Notes: generated by a model from the letters alone, not told the origin. 64,000 nt of DNA from Magnetospirillum sp. (GCA_024707145.1 JANQAI010000005.1:1178001-1242000), one strand, 5' to 3'; shown: positions 1-9,851, counted from the first letter of the stretch. Translations and numbers: made by a program.

Positions 1-1280
1 AGACCGCCGCCTTCACCCTGCCGATCCTCCAGCGGCTGTTCCAGAACAAGAAGCGCGTGCAGGCCAAGGCGCCGCGCACGCTGATCCTGACGCCGACGCG
101 CGAGCTGGCGCTGCAGATCGGCGAGAGCTTCCGCACCTACGGCCGGCACCTGCCGATCCGCCGCACGGTGATCCACGGCGGCGTCGGGCAGAGCCCGCAG
201 GTCGCGGCGCTCGCCCGCGGCACCGACGTGCTGGTGGCGACGCCGGGCCGCCTGCTCGACCTGATGGCCCAGAAGCAGTGCGTGCTCGATCAGGTCGAGA
301 TCTTCGTCCTGGACGAGGCCGACCGCATGCTCGACATGGGCTTCATCCGCGACGTGCGGAAGGTGGTCGCGGTCCTGCCGAAGCAGCGCCAGACCCTGCT
401 GTTCTCCGCCACCATGCCGGAAGGCGTGGTCGAGCTGGCGCACAGCATCCTGACCGACGCCGAGCGGATCGAGGTGGCGCCGCAGTCCACCACGGTGGAG
501 CGCATCGCCCAGCGCGTGCTGTTCGTGGACCGCGCCGACAAGCGCCGCCTGCTCGCCGACCTGCTGCAGGACGGCGCCATGGGGCGGACGATCGTCTTCG
601 CCCGCACCAAGCACGGCGCCGACCGCATCGCCGACCACCTGAAGAAGGCCGGCGTCGCGGCGGACGCGATCCACGGCGACAAGTCGCAGTCGGCCCGCGT
701 GCGCGCGCTGGAGTCCTTCCGCAGCGGCGACCTGAAGGCGCTGGTGGCGACCGACATCGCGGCGCGCGGCATCGACATCGACGGCATCACGCACGTCATC
801 AACTTCGACCTGCCGAACGAGCCGGAAAGCTACGTCCACCGCATCGGCCGCACCGCCCGCGCCGGCACCGACGGCAGCGCGGTGTCCTTCTGCGACGCGG
901 AGGAGGTGGCCTATCTGAAGGCCATCGAGAAGACCATCCGCCAGCCGGTCCCGGCGGACCACGACCACCCCTACCACGCCTCGGTGGTGGCGGCGATCCA
1001 CGCCTCCTCCGCCAAGCCGCCGAAGCCGGCGCCCAAGCAGCCCCGTCCGGGCCGCGGCCAGCCCCAGCAGGCGGGCGGCAACAAGCCGCAGGGCCAGAAG
1101 CCTCAAGCCCCGAAGGCCCATGGCGCGAAGCCGCCGGTGCCGCAGGGCGCGCGGGTTGCCGGCGCCACCGGCGACCAGCCGCTGAAGGCCAAGGTGTCGG
1201 CCAACCAGCAGAACCGCCACAACCGCCGTCCCGCCCCGCACGGCGGTCAGCCGGGCGGGAACAAGCGGTCCGCGGCCTGA
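1..1280 (+). CDS. rhlE: DEAD-box ATP-dependent RNA helicase, RhlE type (5' partial)
   Basis: The gene enters the window already in frame; the first complete codons (from base 3) read TAAFTLPIL, which normally follows the Walker A motif, so that motif lies outside. Visible motifs in order are PTRELA (about 92-109), GG, TPGR, DEAD (312-323), SAT (about 403), ARGIDI and HRIGRTAR (about 838-861), covering both RecA-like helicase domains. The last roughly 85 residues form a low-complexity Pro/Gln/Lys/Arg tail, as in RhlE proteins, where such tails bind RNA. The family unwinds short RNA duplexes in ribosome assembly and mRNA turnover in the cytoplasm. No clear terminator follows. The family is certain; the RhlE subgroup rests on the order of the core and the basic tail. 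Confidence 0.93.
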   Translation, partial: TAAFTLPILQRLFQNKKRVQAKAPRTLILTPTRELALQIGESFRTYGRHLPIRRTVIHGGVGQSPQVAALARGTDVLVATPGRLLDLMAQKQCVLDQVEIFVLDEADRMLDMGFIRDVRKVVAVLPKQRQTLLFSATMPEGVVELAHSILTDAERIEVAPQSTTVERIAQRVLFVDRADKRRLLADLLQDGAMGRTIVFARTKHGADRIADHLKKAGVAADAIHGDKSQSARVRALESFRSGDLKALVATDIAARGIDIDGITHVINFDLPNEPESYVHRIGRTARAGTDGSAVSFCDAEEVAYLKAIEKTIRQPVPADHDHPYHASVVAAIHASSAKPPKPAPKQPRPGRGQPQQAGGNKPQGQKPQAPKAHGAKPPVPQGARVAGATGDQPLKAKVSANQQNRHNRRPAPHGGQPGGNKRSAA

Positions 1281-1332
1281 GTCAGAGCGGCCTGGGTTTG
1301 AGCGGCCTGGGTCTGTCGGGTACGCGGCGGGA

Positions 1333-1842
1333 TCACCGTCCGCCGCGCACCGCCCGACTGGCCGCGGCCTGCTCGTCGATCAGCGCGCCACGGGTCGGCG
1401 CCGGGCCGCTGTCGCCGTAGCGCTGGACCTGGGCGCTTCCTCCAAGCTGTTTCACGATGGCGGCGGCGATCACGTCCCGCCGCTGCGCGTCGGACAGGGA
1501 CGCGGACTGCCGCTCCAGCGCCGTCCAGTCGAGCCGCGCCGCAAGCCCGTTGCCCATCTGCGTCTGCCCGTCCCGCCAGACGGCGGCGACGACCTGACCG
1601 CCCTGCCGGACCACGGTGTGGGCCTGCACGGCACGGCTGCGCGCCGCGACCGCCGGGTCCACGGCGTTCGGGTCGCCGGCGATCCTCATCTGCTGCTGAA
1701 AGGCGGAGTCGCCGACCCCGACCCGCGCCATCATCTCCGGCGTCGCCCTGGTCGCCGCGGAGACGCGGGTGACCCTGCCGCCATTCAATGCGTACGCGCC
1801 GGATGATCCGAATCCCGGCGCGGAGACGGACGGACTGCTCAT
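1333..1842 (-). CDS. Hypothetical protein, 169 aa
   Basis: I do not recognise this family. The start at 1842 is preferred over an upstream ATG at 1902 because GAGGTG lies seven bases before it. The protein begins MSSPSVSAPGFG, is Ala/Gln/Arg rich, has no signal peptide or membrane segment, and looks mostly helical after residue 30 (ATRATPEMMARV, LSDAQRRDVIAAAI). Codon use with G/C in third positions supports it as coding. It lies convergent with the helicase gene. A shifted overlapping frame on the same strand is a shadow. No function can be assigned. Confidence 0.6.
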   Translation of the reverse strand: MSSPSVSAPGFGSSGAYALNGGRVTRVSAATRATPEMMARVGVGDSAFQQQMRIAGDPNAVDPAVAARSRAVQAHTVVRQGGQVVAAVWRDGQTQMGNGLAARLDWTALERQSASLSDAQRRDVIAAAIVKQLGGSAQVQRYGDSGPAPTRGALIDEQAAASRAVRGGR

Positions 1843-2031
1843 GGGACACCTCACGGTTGATCGGCGAAATTGCTTCGGCAATTTCCCATTAGCAGCTTCC
1901 ATGCCACCCCGCTGGCGCGGGGGCGTGGCCTTTCGCCGGGGCGGAGGGGAAAATTGGACCCGGTGGCGCGCGCCGAATCGTCCCTCCGGGGTGAAGGAAA
2001 TGCCGATGGCGTCGAAGCATCGCCGCCGGCA

Positions 2032-2466
2032 TCACCGCGCGAAAATCTGCCCCATGTCCTGGAAGCTCTTGAACTCCAGGGCGTTCCCGCTCGGGTCGAG
2101 GAAGAACATGGTGGCCTGCTCGCCCACCTGACCCTTGAAGCGGATCTGCGGCTCGATGAGGAATCGCACGCCTTCGGCCTTCAGCCTGTCGGCCAGCGCG
2201 TGCCAGTCGTCCCAATCCAGGATCACGCCGAAATGGCTGGCCGGCACGTCCTCGCCATCGACCGGGTTGGTGGCGCGGGTCCCGGCATCCTCCGTCACAT
2301 GCGCCACCACCTGATGGCCGTAGAGGTCGAAGTCGATCCAGCGGTCGGACTCACGCCCCACCCCGCAGCCCAGCAGGCCGGCGTAGAAGGCGCGCGCCTC
2401 CTCCTTGTCGCGGACGGGAAAGGCGAGGTGGAAAGGGGGAACGGGTTTGCGGTCGGTTGCGCTCAT
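2032..2466 (-). CDS. VOC-family protein (glyoxalase/bleomycin-resistance/dioxygenase fold)
   Basis: This 144-residue protein has the paired beta-alpha-beta-beta-beta layout of the vicinal oxygen chelate superfamily. It opens with [19 protein letters not shown], has a central [18 protein letters not shown] segment, and ends with [15 protein letters not shown], where the terminal Glu is the usual metal ligand; the His in the N-terminal FHLAF strand is another likely ligand. Members include glyoxalase I, dioxygenases and antibiotic-binding proteins, so the substrate cannot be predicted. It lies downstream of a glutathione S-transferase on the same strand, with a long hairpin in the gap. A thiol-linked detoxification role is possible but is only an inference from that neighbour. 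Confidence 0.85.
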   Translation of the reverse strand: MSATDRKPVPPFHLAFPVRDKEEARAFYAGLLGCGVGRESDRWIDFDLYGHQVVAHVTEDAGTRATNPVDGEDVPASHFGVILDWDDWHALADRLKAEGVRFLIEPQIRFKGQVGEQATMFFLDPSGNALEFKSFQDMGQIFAR

Positions 2467-2493
2467 GCTCGTCGGGGCCTTCGCCCCCTCCCT

Positions 2494-2534
2494 GCCGATG
2501 ATTGCCTGAGCAGTCTACTCGGGCAATCATCGGC
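2494..2534. repeat. Long inverted repeat (17-bp arms, 7-base loop)
   Basis: Arms 2494-2510 and 2518-2534 are complementary except at one position that would be a G-U pair in RNA. The element lies between the stop of the glutathione S-transferase gene and the start of the VOC gene, both on the minus strand. No T run follows on either strand, so it is not a standard intrinsic terminator. It could stabilise mRNA, uncouple the two genes, or be a protein-binding site. Confidence 0.8.
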
Positions 2535-2578
2535 CTGTCTCGGGATCGAACAGGCGCGTCCAGAAGGCGATCAGGCGG

Positions 2579-3184
2579 TCAGGCGATCCCTTCCGCCGCC
2601 AGCGCCGCGGCCACGGCCGGGCGTCCGGCGACGCGGGCCATGTAGGCGGTGATGTTCGGGTAGCCGTCCAGCGGCAGCCCGACCCGCGGCGCCCAGCGCA
2701 GCACCGTGAAGCCATAGGCGTCGGCCACCGTGAAGCGGTCGCCCGTCAGGTAGTCCTTGCCGGCCAGCCCGGCCTCGACGACCGCGAACTTGGCCGTCAG
2801 CGTCTGCTTGGCGATGTCCTTGAAGGCGTCCGGCGTGGTCGGGCGGAACAGCGGGCTGAAGGTCTTGTGCAGCTCCGTGCCGATGAAGTTCAGCCACTCC
2901 AGCACGCGGTAGCGCTCCATCGTCCCGACGGCGGGCAGCAGACCGGTCTCCGGCACGCGGTCGGCGACATACTGAACGATCGCGGCGCCCTCGGTCAGGA
3001 TGGCGCCGTCGTCGAGCGCCAGCGTCGGCACCTGGCCCTTCGGGTTGACGGCCAGGAAATCGCCGCCGTCCTCCAGTTTCTTGGCGGCGAGGTCGACGGC
3101 CGCGACGTCGAAGGCCAGACCGCTCTCGCGCAGGACAATATGCGGCGACAGCGAGCAGGCGCCCGGCTTCAGGTAGAGCTTCAT
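2579..3184 (-). CDS. gstA: Glutathione S-transferase, beta class
   Basis: The 201-residue product begins MKLYLKPGACSLSPHIVLRE, which closely matches E. coli GstA, and keeps Cys10, the residue that contacts glutathione in the beta class. NPKGQVPTL and the following LTEGAAIVQYVAD segment form the thioredoxin-like N-terminal domain. The helical C-terminal domain has ELHKTFSPLFRP and TVADAYGFTVLRW. The start at 3184 is chosen because an upstream in-frame ATG would add 30 residues absent from the family, and AAGGAT lies upstream. The enzyme conjugates glutathione to electrophiles in the cytoplasm. Length and motifs are complete. Confidence 0.93.
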   Translation of the reverse strand: MKLYLKPGACSLSPHIVLRESGLAFDVAAVDLAAKKLEDGGDFLAVNPKGQVPTLALDDGAILTEGAAIVQYVADRVPETGLLPAVGTMERYRVLEWLNFIGTELHKTFSPLFRPTTPDAFKDIAKQTLTAKFAVVEAGLAGKDYLTGDRFTVADAYGFTVLRWAPRVGLPLDGYPNITAYMARVAGRPAVAAALAAEGIA

Positions 3185-3302
3185 GACGTTTCTTATCCTT
3201 GTTTCCGGCGGGACATGACGGATCGATAGAGGGACACGGGGCGGCGGCGAATGCAACAGCGCCGCCCCGGTCAATCCGCCACCCGCTCAATCCGGCACCC
3301 GC

Positions 3303-4376
3303 TCAATCCGGCAGACGCCGCCCGGACTCCGCGTCGAACAGGTGCAGGGCGTCGGGCGGGGCACCGACGCGCAGGGTCTCGCCCTCGCGGCAGGAGGGCA
3401 GGCCGGCGACCCGGACCACCAGCGCCTCGCCGTCCGGCAGGCGGCCGTAGACCACCGTGTCGGCGCCCAGGGCCTCCACCAGATCGACCGTGACGATCAG
3501 CGGCCCGTCGCCGGGCGTGACGGCCAGATGCTCCGGCCGCACGCCGAGCTTGACCGGCCGTCCGGCCATGTCGGGCCGCGGGCGCGGCAGGAGGAAGGCG
3601 GTGCCGCCGGGCAGCGCCACCGCCTGCCCGGCGGCGTCGAAGCGTGCGTCCAGCACGTTCATCGGCGGCGACCCGATGAAGCCGGCCACGAACAGGCTGG
3701 CCGGGCGCTGGTAGACCTCCAGCGGCGTGCCGACCTGCTCCGCCACCCCGTGGTTCATCACCAGGATGCGGTCGGCGAGCGTCATCGCCTCCACCTGATC
3801 GTGCGTCACATAGAGGCTGGTGATGCCCAGCCGGTCCTGGAGCCGCTTGATCTCGACGCGCATCTGGGTGCGCAGCTTGGCGTCCAGGTTGGACAGCGGC
3901 TCGTCGAACAGGAAGGCGGCGGGCTCGCGCACGATGGCGCGGCCCATGGCGACGCGCTGGCGCTGCCCGCCGGAAAGCTGGCTGGGCCGGCGGTCGAGGA
4001 AGCGGCCAAGCTCCAGGATCTCCGCGGCCTTCGCCACGCGCGCCTGGATCTCCGCCTTGGGCAGGCCGCGGATCTTCAGCCCGTAGGCCATGTTCTCGAA
4101 CACGCTCATGTGCGGGTAGAGCGCGTAGTTCTGGAACACCATGGCGATGTCGCGGTCCTTGGGCTCCAGCCCGTTGACCACCCGCCCGCCGATGGCGATC
4201 TCGCCCCCGGTGATGCTCTCCAGCCCGGCGACCATGCGCAGCAGCGTGGACTTGCCGCAGCCCGAGGGGCCGAGCAGCACGAGGAACTCCCCGTCCGCGA
4301 CGCTGATGTCGATGCCCTTGATGGCCTCGACGGAGCCGTAGGACTTGCGGACCCGATTCAGATCGACCGTTGCCAT
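3303..4376 (-). CDS. ugpC: sn-glycerol-3-phosphate ABC transporter, ATP-binding subunit UgpC
   Basis: This 357-residue ABC ATPase of the MalK/UgpC group energises import through UgpA/UgpE. Walker [10 protein letters not shown] is at residues 36-44, the Q loop at Gln82, the LSGGQ signature at 134-138, Walker B around FLFDEP (155-160), and the switch histidine in [10 protein letters not shown]. After about residue 240 comes the MalK-type regulatory domain ([19 protein letters not shown]), which in relatives receives inhibitory signals. The gene starts three bases after the ugpE stop, so the two are translationally close. It is the last gene of ugpBAEC, and no clear terminator follows. The order and the strong UgpB match support glycerol-3-phosphate rather than maltose as substrate. 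Confidence 0.95.
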   Translation of the reverse strand: MATVDLNRVRKSYGSVEAIKGIDISVADGEFLVLLGPSGCGKSTLLRMVAGLESITGGEIAIGGRVVNGLEPKDRDIAMVFQNYALYPHMSVFENMAYGLKIRGLPKAEIQARVAKAAEILELGRFLDRRPSQLSGGQRQRVAMGRAIVREPAAFLFDEPLSNLDAKLRTQMRVEIKRLQDRLGITSLYVTHDQVEAMTLADRILVMNHGVAEQVGTPLEVYQRPASLFVAGFIGSPPMNVLDARFDAAGQAVALPGGTAFLLPRPRPDMAGRPVKLGVRPEHLAVTPGDGPLIVTVDLVEALGADTVVYGRLPDGEALVVRVAGLPSCREGETLRVGAPPDALHLFDAESGRRLPD

Positions 4377-4379
4377 TTC

Positions 4380-5252
4380 TTATTTCTCGCTGTCCACAAG
4401 GCCTTTGACGAACCAGCGCTGCATCAGCACGACCACCGCCACCGGCGGCAGCATGGCCAGCACCGTCGTCGCCATGATGAGGTTCCAGTCGGTCGCGGCC
4501 TCGCCGTTGCCGATCATCTTGGTGATGCCGATGACCACCGTCTCCATCTCCGCGCTGTTGGTGATCAGCAGCGGCCACAGATACTGGTTCCAGCCGTAGA
4601 TGAAGAGGATGACGAACAGCGCCGCGATGTTGGTGCGCGACAGGGGCAGCACCACGTCCACGAAGAAGCGCAGCGCCCCCGCCCCGTCGATCTTCGCGGC
4701 CTCCACCAGCTCGTCCGGGATGGTCAGGAAGAACTGGCGGAACAGCAGCGTCGCCGTGGCCGAGGCGATCAGCGGGATGGTCAGCCCGGCGTAGCTGTCG
4801 ATCAGGCCGAGGTTGGCCACCACCTCGTAGGTCGGGATGATGCGCACCTCCACCGGCAGCATCAGCGTGATGAAGATCATCCAGAAGAAGACCATGCGCA
4901 GCGGGAAGCGGAAGAAGGCCACCGCGTAGGCCGAGATGATCGAGATGGCGATCTTGCCCAGCGCGATGACCAGCGCCATGACGAGGCTGTTCCACATCAT
5001 GATGCGCACGGGCGTGTGCATGACGCGGTTGCCCTGCGATTCGCTCCAGGCCGAGGCGTAGTTGTTCAGCATCTCGCCGCCGGGGGTCAGCGGCAGGTTG
5101 CCGCGCCCGATGGTGGCGGCGTCCCAGGTCGAGCCGATGATCGTCACGTAGATCGGGAAGGCGAAGATCAGGACGCCCAGCATCAGGATCAGGTGCGGGA
5201 CCATGTCCATCAGGCGCCCGCCGGAGCGCGGGTTGGCGCGGTCGCGGGTCAT
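4380..5252 (-). CDS. ugpE: sn-glycerol-3-phosphate ABC transporter permease UgpE
   Basis: The 290-residue inner-membrane permease starts [17 protein letters not shown] and then has about six hydrophobic segments, beginning with [16 protein letters not shown]. The ABC-permease coupling loop is seen as [17 protein letters not shown] (the EAA motif that docks on UgpC). Its ATG overlaps the ugpA stop by four bases (ATGA), which fixes the start and implies translational coupling. With UgpA it forms the channel for glycerol-3-phosphate and glycerophosphodiesters. Length matches the family (E. coli UgpE is about 281 residues). Confidence 0.95.
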   Translation of the reverse strand: MTRDRANPRSGGRLMDMVPHLILMLGVLIFAFPIYVTIIGSTWDAATIGRGNLPLTPGGEMLNNYASAWSESQGNRVMHTPVRIMMWNSLVMALVIALGKIAISIISAYAVAFFRFPLRMVFFWMIFITLMLPVEVRIIPTYEVVANLGLIDSYAGLTIPLIASATATLLFRQFFLTIPDELVEAAKIDGAGALRFFVDVVLPLSRTNIAALFVILFIYGWNQYLWPLLITNSAEMETVVIGITKMIGNGEAATDWNLIMATTVLAMLPPVAVVVLMQRWFVKGLVDSEK

Positions 5253-6133
5253 GAGTAATGCACCTTGCGCTCGACGAAGCGGAACTGGATGGCGGTCAGC
5301 GCGATGACGATGACCATCAGGATCACCGACTGCGCCGAGGAGCCGCCGAGGTCGTGGTTGACCACGCCGTCCTGGTAGACGCGGAAGATCAGCGTCTCCG
5401 TGGCCTTGCCCGGCCCGCCGTGGGTCAGGGCGTGGATCGTGCCGAAGGTCTCGAAGAAGGCGTAGACGATGTTCACCACCAGCAGGAAGAAGGTGGTCGG
5501 CGACAGCAGCGGGAAGGTGATCGTCCAGAAGCGGCGCACCGCCCCCGCCCCGTCGATGCTCGCCGCCTCCAGCACGGAGCGCGGGATGGCCTGCAGCCCG
5601 GCCAGGAAGAAGATGAAGTTGTAGGAGACCTGCTTCCAGCTCGCCGCCAGGATGACCATGGTCAGCGCCTGCCCGTCGTTCAGCCGGTAGTCCCAGGCGT
5701 AGCCGAGGTTGTTCAGCGCGCGGCCCAGGATGCCGATGTCCGGGTTGAAGATGAACATCCACAGCACCGCCGCCACCGCGGGCGCCAGCGCGTAGGGCCA
5801 GATCAGCAGCGTCTTGTAGGCGGACGCCGCCCGGATCTTCGAATCGGCCATCACCGCCAGCCCCAGCGCGGAGGCCAGCGACAGGACGGTCACCGACGCG
5901 CTGAAGATGATGGTGGTCTTCACCGTCTCCAGATAGTTCGGGTCGCTCAGCACCGCCTCGAAATTCTCCAGCCCGACGAACTGGCTGCGCAGCCCGAAGG
6001 CGTCCTGGAGATGCACCGACTGCCACAGCGCCTGCACCGCCGGCCAGATGAAGAAGATCAGCGTCACCGCCACCTGCGGCGCCAGCAGCAGGTAGGGCAG
6101 CGCCCTGTTGTCGAAAATCACGCGACGTTGCAT
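5249..6133 (-). CDS. ugpA: sn-glycerol-3-phosphate ABC transporter permease UgpA
   Basis: This 294-residue permease begins [20 protein letters not shown], with AAAGGGG eight bases upstream, and is nearly the same length as E. coli UgpA. Six hydrophobic segments are visible, starting with [16 protein letters not shown], and the EAA coupling loop reads [17 protein letters not shown]. It pairs with UgpE. The upstream ATG at 6238 is rejected because it would translate a repeat-rich spacer. The gap to ugpB is 139 bp and is filled by palindromic repeats, which may lower expression of the membrane subunits relative to the binding protein. Confidence 0.95.
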   Translation of the reverse strand: MQRRVIFDNRALPYLLLAPQVAVTLIFFIWPAVQALWQSVHLQDAFGLRSQFVGLENFEAVLSDPNYLETVKTTIIFSASVTVLSLASALGLAVMADSKIRAASAYKTLLIWPYALAPAVAAVLWMFIFNPDIGILGRALNNLGYAWDYRLNDGQALTMVILAASWKQVSYNFIFFLAGLQAIPRSVLEAASIDGAGAVRRFWTITFPLLSPTTFFLLVVNIVYAFFETFGTIHALTHGGPGKATETLIFRVYQDGVVNHDLGGSSAQSVILMVIVIALTAIQFRFVERKVHYS

Positions 6134-6147
6134 GGAACCCCTTTCAA

Positions 6148-6265
6148 CCCTCTCCCCTCCGGGGAGAGGGTGGCCCGGAAGGGCCGGTGAGGGGGTTGCG
6201 CATCGCGGAGCGTCCGACACAAGCGCATCCCCCCTCACCCCTGCCCCTCCCCAGGGGGAGAGGGA
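6148..6265. repeat. Palindromic intergenic repeat element (BIME-like)
   Basis: The ugpB-ugpA spacer holds the palindrome CCCTCTCCCC-n3-GGGGAGAGGG at 6148-6170, then GGCCCGGAAGGGCC, then a second G-rich/C-rich copy ending near 6265. GTGAGGGGG and CCCCCCTCAC face each other across about 45 bases, so the spacer can fold into a compound hairpin. The core palindrome recurs at 15769-15791, and a related one lies near 38390-38475. It resembles dispersed REP/BIME families in layout. No transposase is present here. Confidence 0.75.
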
Positions 6266-6272
6266 GTTACGC

Positions 6273-7610
6273 TCAGTTCTTGTTGGCGCGCTCGAAGTTG
6301 CGCAGGACCGTGTCGCCGCGCTTCACCGCGTTGTCCAGCGCCTGCTGGGCGGTCTGCTGGCCCTGGAACGCCTTCTCCATCTCCTCCTGGATGATGTTGC
6401 GGATCTCCGGCAGGTTGCCCAGCCGCAGCCCCATGGTGTTCTCCGTGGTGGTGGTGCGGGTCAGCTGCTCCGCCGGCACCTCGGCGCCGGGGTTCTTGTC
6501 GTAGAAGCCTTCCTTCTTCGCCAGCTCGAAGCCCTGGAGCGTCACCGGGACGTAGCCGGTGTCCATGTGCCACTTGGCGTCCACCTCCGGACGGGCGAGG
6601 TGGCTGAAGAAGGCGGCGACGGCCTTGTACTCGTCGGCGGTGCGCTTGGGCGAGGTCATCACCCAGAAGGCGGCGCCGCCGATGATCGAGTTCTTCGGCG
6701 ACGAGATCGCGTCCGGCCAGTAGGGCAGCGGCGCGGCGCCCCAGTTGAACTTGGCCTCCTTCACGATGCGCCCGCGCAGGCCGGACGAGGCCTGGATCAT
6801 CGCGCATTCACCCGACGGGAACAGCGAGTCCGCCGCGTTGTCGCGCCCGCCGTAGCGCAGCGCGCCTTCCTTCTGCAGGTCGATCAGCGTCTGGAGATGC
6901 TTCACGAAGAACGGGTCGTTGATCTTCAGCGTGGCGTTCAGCCCGCCGAAGCCGTTGGCCTCCGACGCGAAGGGCTTGTCGTGCAGCGCGCCGACCTGCT
7001 CGAACTGCGTCCAGGTCGGCCAGGAGAAGGTCATCGGGCAGGTCACGCCGGCCGCCTTCAGCTTGCGCGCCGCGTCGGCCACCTCCGGCCAGGTCGCCGG
7101 CGGCCTGTTGGGGTCGAGCCCGGCCTTCTGGAAGGCGTCCTTGTTGTAGAAGGTGATGGTGGTGGAGCTGTTGAACGGCAGGGCCATCATCTTGCCGTCC
7201 TTGGAGCTGTAATAGCCCCGGACCGCCGGGATGTAGGCCGCGGCGTCGAGGCCCGACCCCGTCTCGCTCATCAGCTGGTGCACCGGCTTGATGGCCGGGC
7301 CGGCGGACAGCATGGTGGCGGTGCCGACCTCGAACATCTGCACGACGTGGGGGGCGTTGCCGGCGCGGAAGGCGGCGATGGCCGCCTGCATCGTCTCCGG
7401 ATAGCTGCCCTTGAAGGTCGGGTTGACCTGGACCTTGTCCTGGCTCTCGTTGAAGCTCTTCACCACCTGCTCGAGCTGGCCGCCGAGCGGCTGGGGCAGG
7501 CCGTGCCAGAATTCGATGACGGTTTTCTGCTGGGCGTAAGCGGCGCCGGTGAAACCGGCGGCGAGCGCGAAGGCGGCCGTCGAGACGGCGAGCTTGCGGC
7601 GGGTCAGCAT
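6273..7610 (-). CDS. ugpB: sn-glycerol-3-phosphate-binding periplasmic protein UgpB
   Basis: The 445-residue protein has a signal peptide ([10 protein letters not shown], then a hydrophobic stretch ending AAYAQQ), possibly Tat-like with its RR pair. The mature part is typical Ugp[69 protein letters not shown] and a GGAAFWVM region. The start at 7610 has AGGGAGAG eight bases upstream; a longer frame from 7856 is non-coding leader. The protein captures glycerol-3-phosphate or glycerophosphodiesters in the periplasm for UgpAE/UgpC. It is the first gene of the operon. In E. coli the operon is under Pho control; I see no convincing Pho box here. Confidence 0.95.
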   Translation of the reverse strand: MLTRRKLAVSTAAFALAAGFTGAAYAQQKTVIEFWHGLPQPLGGQLEQVVKSFNESQDKVQVNPTFKGSYPETMQAAIAAFRAGNAPHVVQMFEVGTATMLSAGPAIKPVHQLMSETGSGLDAAAYIPAVRGYYSSKDGKMMALPFNSSTTITFYNKDAFQKAGLDPNRPPATWPEVADAARKLKAAGVTCPMTFSWPTWTQFEQVGALHDKPFASEANGFGGLNATLKINDPFFVKHLQTLIDLQKEGALRYGGRDNAADSLFPSGECAMIQASSGLRGRIVKEAKFNWGAAPLPYWPDAISSPKNSIIGGAAFWVMTSPKRTADEYKAVAAFFSHLARPEVDAKWHMDTGYVPVTLQGFELAKKEGFYDKNPGAEVPAEQLTRTTTTENTMGLRLGNLPEIRNIIQEEMEKAFQGQQTAQQALDNAVKRGDTVLRNFERANKN

Positions 7611-7922
7611 GGTGGTCTCTCCCTGGAACCAATCGATTGCGTGATGTGCTGACATGCAGGGCGCGGGTTGCGGTCCCGCGACGGTCTTGTGAAGATTTGA
7701 TGACGTGTCCCTCAGGCGCGCGCACGGACGCGCCGCATCCGCTTCCCACGGTTGCAACGTCAGTCCGGCATAAGGCACGGAACGGGACTTAGGATGGTGA
7801 CGGGTGCTGCGCCGGCATCGATGGTTTTCCTCCCCGCATGTGTTTCTTTTTTGCAAGCCTTAAGGATAGAGGGGGAGGCTGTCAATCAGCCGTACGTATC
7901 AGTACGGACTATCACCCTTACG
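7611..7922 (-). promoter_or_regulatory. ugp operon upstream region with inverted repeat
   Basis: This 312-bp gene-free stretch precedes ugpB. On the minus strand a TTGACA hexamer (7885-7880) could be a -35 element, but no good -10 follows at 17 bases. Just upstream of it, 7890-7907 is a perfect inverted repeat, CCGTAC-n6-GTACGG, placed where an activator or repressor would sit. The transcript would have a leader of more than 240 bases. Confidence 0.4.
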
Positions 7923-8315
7923 TCATCTCTCGGGGTGCCGATTTTGCGCGAGCGCCCACAGCGCGGCGTCGTCGCGGCACAGGGAGCCGGCCAGTTGCGA
8001 CAGCCTGTCCCCCATCAGACCCGAGGAGCGCAGCAGGCAGTGGGACCGGCTTGGCGCCGACAGATAGAGCGACGCCGCCGGGGCCGCGACCGGCGGGGCG
8101 GGGTACAGCGCGGCGGGCGGCGGACAGTAGTAGGGCTGCGCACCGGGATTGTAGCCGGGCACCAGCCGGTCCAGACCGGGCCGGGGGCCGAAGACGCAGC
8201 CGCGCTGGTCCCAGTCCAGGCTCGTCGTCTGCGCGGCAGCGGGCAGGGCAACAAGGGCGGTCACAGCCATCCCCGCCAGATGTCCGGCCAGCCGGAACCC
8301 TGCTTTGCGATGCAT
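7923..8315 (-). CDS. Small secreted protein of unknown function, 130 aa
   Basis: I do not recognise a family. The start at 8315 has GGAGGG six bases upstream. Residues 1-29 form a clear Sec signal peptide (basic MHRKAGFR, hydrophobic core, ALPAAAQ cleavage site). The mature part is about 100 residues, rich in Pro, Ala and Tyr, with four cysteines (RGCVFG, PYYCPPP, HCLLRS, GSLCRDD) that could form two disulfides in the periplasm. It lies between ugpB and a histidine kinase, all on the minus strand, separated from both by spacers of 200-300 bp. Confidence 0.6.
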   Translation of the reverse strand: MHRKAGFRLAGHLAGMAVTALVALPAAAQTTSLDWDQRGCVFGPRPGLDRLVPGYNPGAQPYYCPPPAALYPAPPVAAPAASLYLSAPSRSHCLLRSSGLMGDRLSQLAGSLCRDDAALWALAQNRHPER

Positions 8316-8521
8316 GCTTCCCTCCGATCCCAGGCCGCGCCTGTGATGCACCCAGACCATGACGCCCGGGCCGGCGGGTCGTGAACGGACCCGGCCTTCG
8401 GAGGAATTATGCGCGCTCCATCGTCCATCGGAGCCGCGCCGATGGACGGGTCGGAGAGCGCAAGCGAGGACGAGGCTCTCTGTTCGTTCGGTGGAAGGAG
8501 GAGGCGGGTTTCCCCGCCCCG

Positions 8522-9653
8522 TCAGGCCGCGCTGCTCTTCTCGACCGACCGTTCCTCGGCGCTCTCCGCCGCCAGCGGGACCTCCACCGCGAAGACGGAG
8601 CCCTTGCCGGGGACCGAGCGCAGCGAGACCGTCAAGCCCAGCAGCGTCGCGAGACGCCGCACGATGGCGAGGCCGAGCCCCAGCCCGTGCCGACGGTCGC
8701 GGTTCGGGTTGCCGAGTTGGCGGAAGTCGTCGAAGATCGCCGACTGGTCGGCGGGGGCGATGCCGATGCCGGTGTCCCACACCTCGATGCGCAACGCCGC
8801 GCCGCGCCGCCGCGCCGCCAGCAGCACGCCGCCCGACTCGGTGAAGCGCAGGGCGTTGGACAGGATGGGGCGCAGAAGCTGCTCCAGGAGCACCGGGTCG
8901 GTGCTCACCTCCGCATCGGCGGAACGGACGTTGAAGCGCAGGGCCTTGGCGTCGGCCTCCGGCGCGAATTCGTTGAGCAGGCGGCTCAGCGTCTCGTCGA
9001 TGGGGAAGCTCTGCACCTGCGTCCGGACCAGCCCGGCCTCCAGCTTCGACACGTCCAGCAGGGCGCGCAGAAGTCCCCTCCGCCGCCTCGATCGACATCT
9101 CCAGCTTCTCGCCGAGGTCGCGCGCGCCGGGATCGGTCAGGCGGCCCATCAGCAGATGGTGGAACAGATGCATGGCCTGGAAAGGCTGGCGCAGGTCGTG
9201 GCTGGCCGCCGACAGGAAGCGCCCGATCGCGGTGCGTCCCATCTCGGCCTCCTGGCGGACCCGCTCGGTCTCGGCCTTCGCCCGCTCGGCCTCGGCGCGG
9301 GCGGCGGCCAGGGCGGCGGCGTTGGTGTCGGCGATGGCGGCGACCGCCGTGATCACCCCGTCCGCGTCGCGCACCGGGCTCAGCACCATCTCGCCCCGGG
9401 GCAGCAGGCCGAAGGCCGACACCGGCGCCCCGGTGAGGACGGCGCGGCGGACCTGCGCCTCGACCTGGGACACGATGGCCGCCGGAACGTCCAGGTCGGT
9501 CAACGCCCGGCCCTCCACCTCCTCCGGCAGACGACCGAAGGCCGCGGCAAAAGCCTGGTTGACCACGAGAAGCCGCGCGTCCAGCCCAAGCAGAGCGTGA
9601 GCGGCGCCGTTGGCGGAGACCAGAGCCTCAAGCCAGATCGCACGATTGGTCAT
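8522..9653 (-). pseudogene. PAS-domain sensor histidine kinase, frame broken by one base
   Basis: The start at 9653 has GAAGG five bases upstream. Residues 1-110 look like a PAS domain (HALLGLDARLLVVNQAFAAAFG), followed by a coiled coil rich in AEAERAKAETERV. The H-box is FLSAASHDLRQPFQAMHLF. The frame is then lost at 9075-9078, where removing one C from a run of four restores SIEAAEGLLRALLDVSKLEAG. The catalytic domain follows, with N box LSNALRF, G1 DTGIGIA, F box IFDDFRQLGNP and G2 GLGLGLAIVRR. Restored length is 376 residues, complete for a cytoplasmic kinase without receiver domain. The SHDLRQP/GLGLGLAI signature is shared with kinases of the NahK/hybrid type. No partner regulator is adjacent. 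Sequencing error is more likely than real loss. Confidence 0.85.
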
Positions 9654-9851
9654 ATGACCTTCGGTTGAGTTCTTTCTGGTATACTCGCCCACAACTTCAC
9701 CGCAAAAACTGAGAGTGCATCATACTTATCTTGCCACTTGCCCATCGGAGTCAAATGTCACATGCAAGACTCACTTGGGACAAATTCCGTTTGAATGTGA
9801 AAGACAACGGCCCCATTGGCCGCAGCCGGCCGCGCGGGCTATAAGTCAGGT

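Noticed and set aside
3342..5258. 638-codon plus-strand ORF opposite ugpC and ugpE
   Set aside because: Same shadow effect; the minus-strand genes have all ABC-transporter motifs and operon spacing.
7611..7922. Pho box upstream of ugpB
   Set aside because: CTGTCAA is present once near 7879, but no second half-site follows at the 11-base period.
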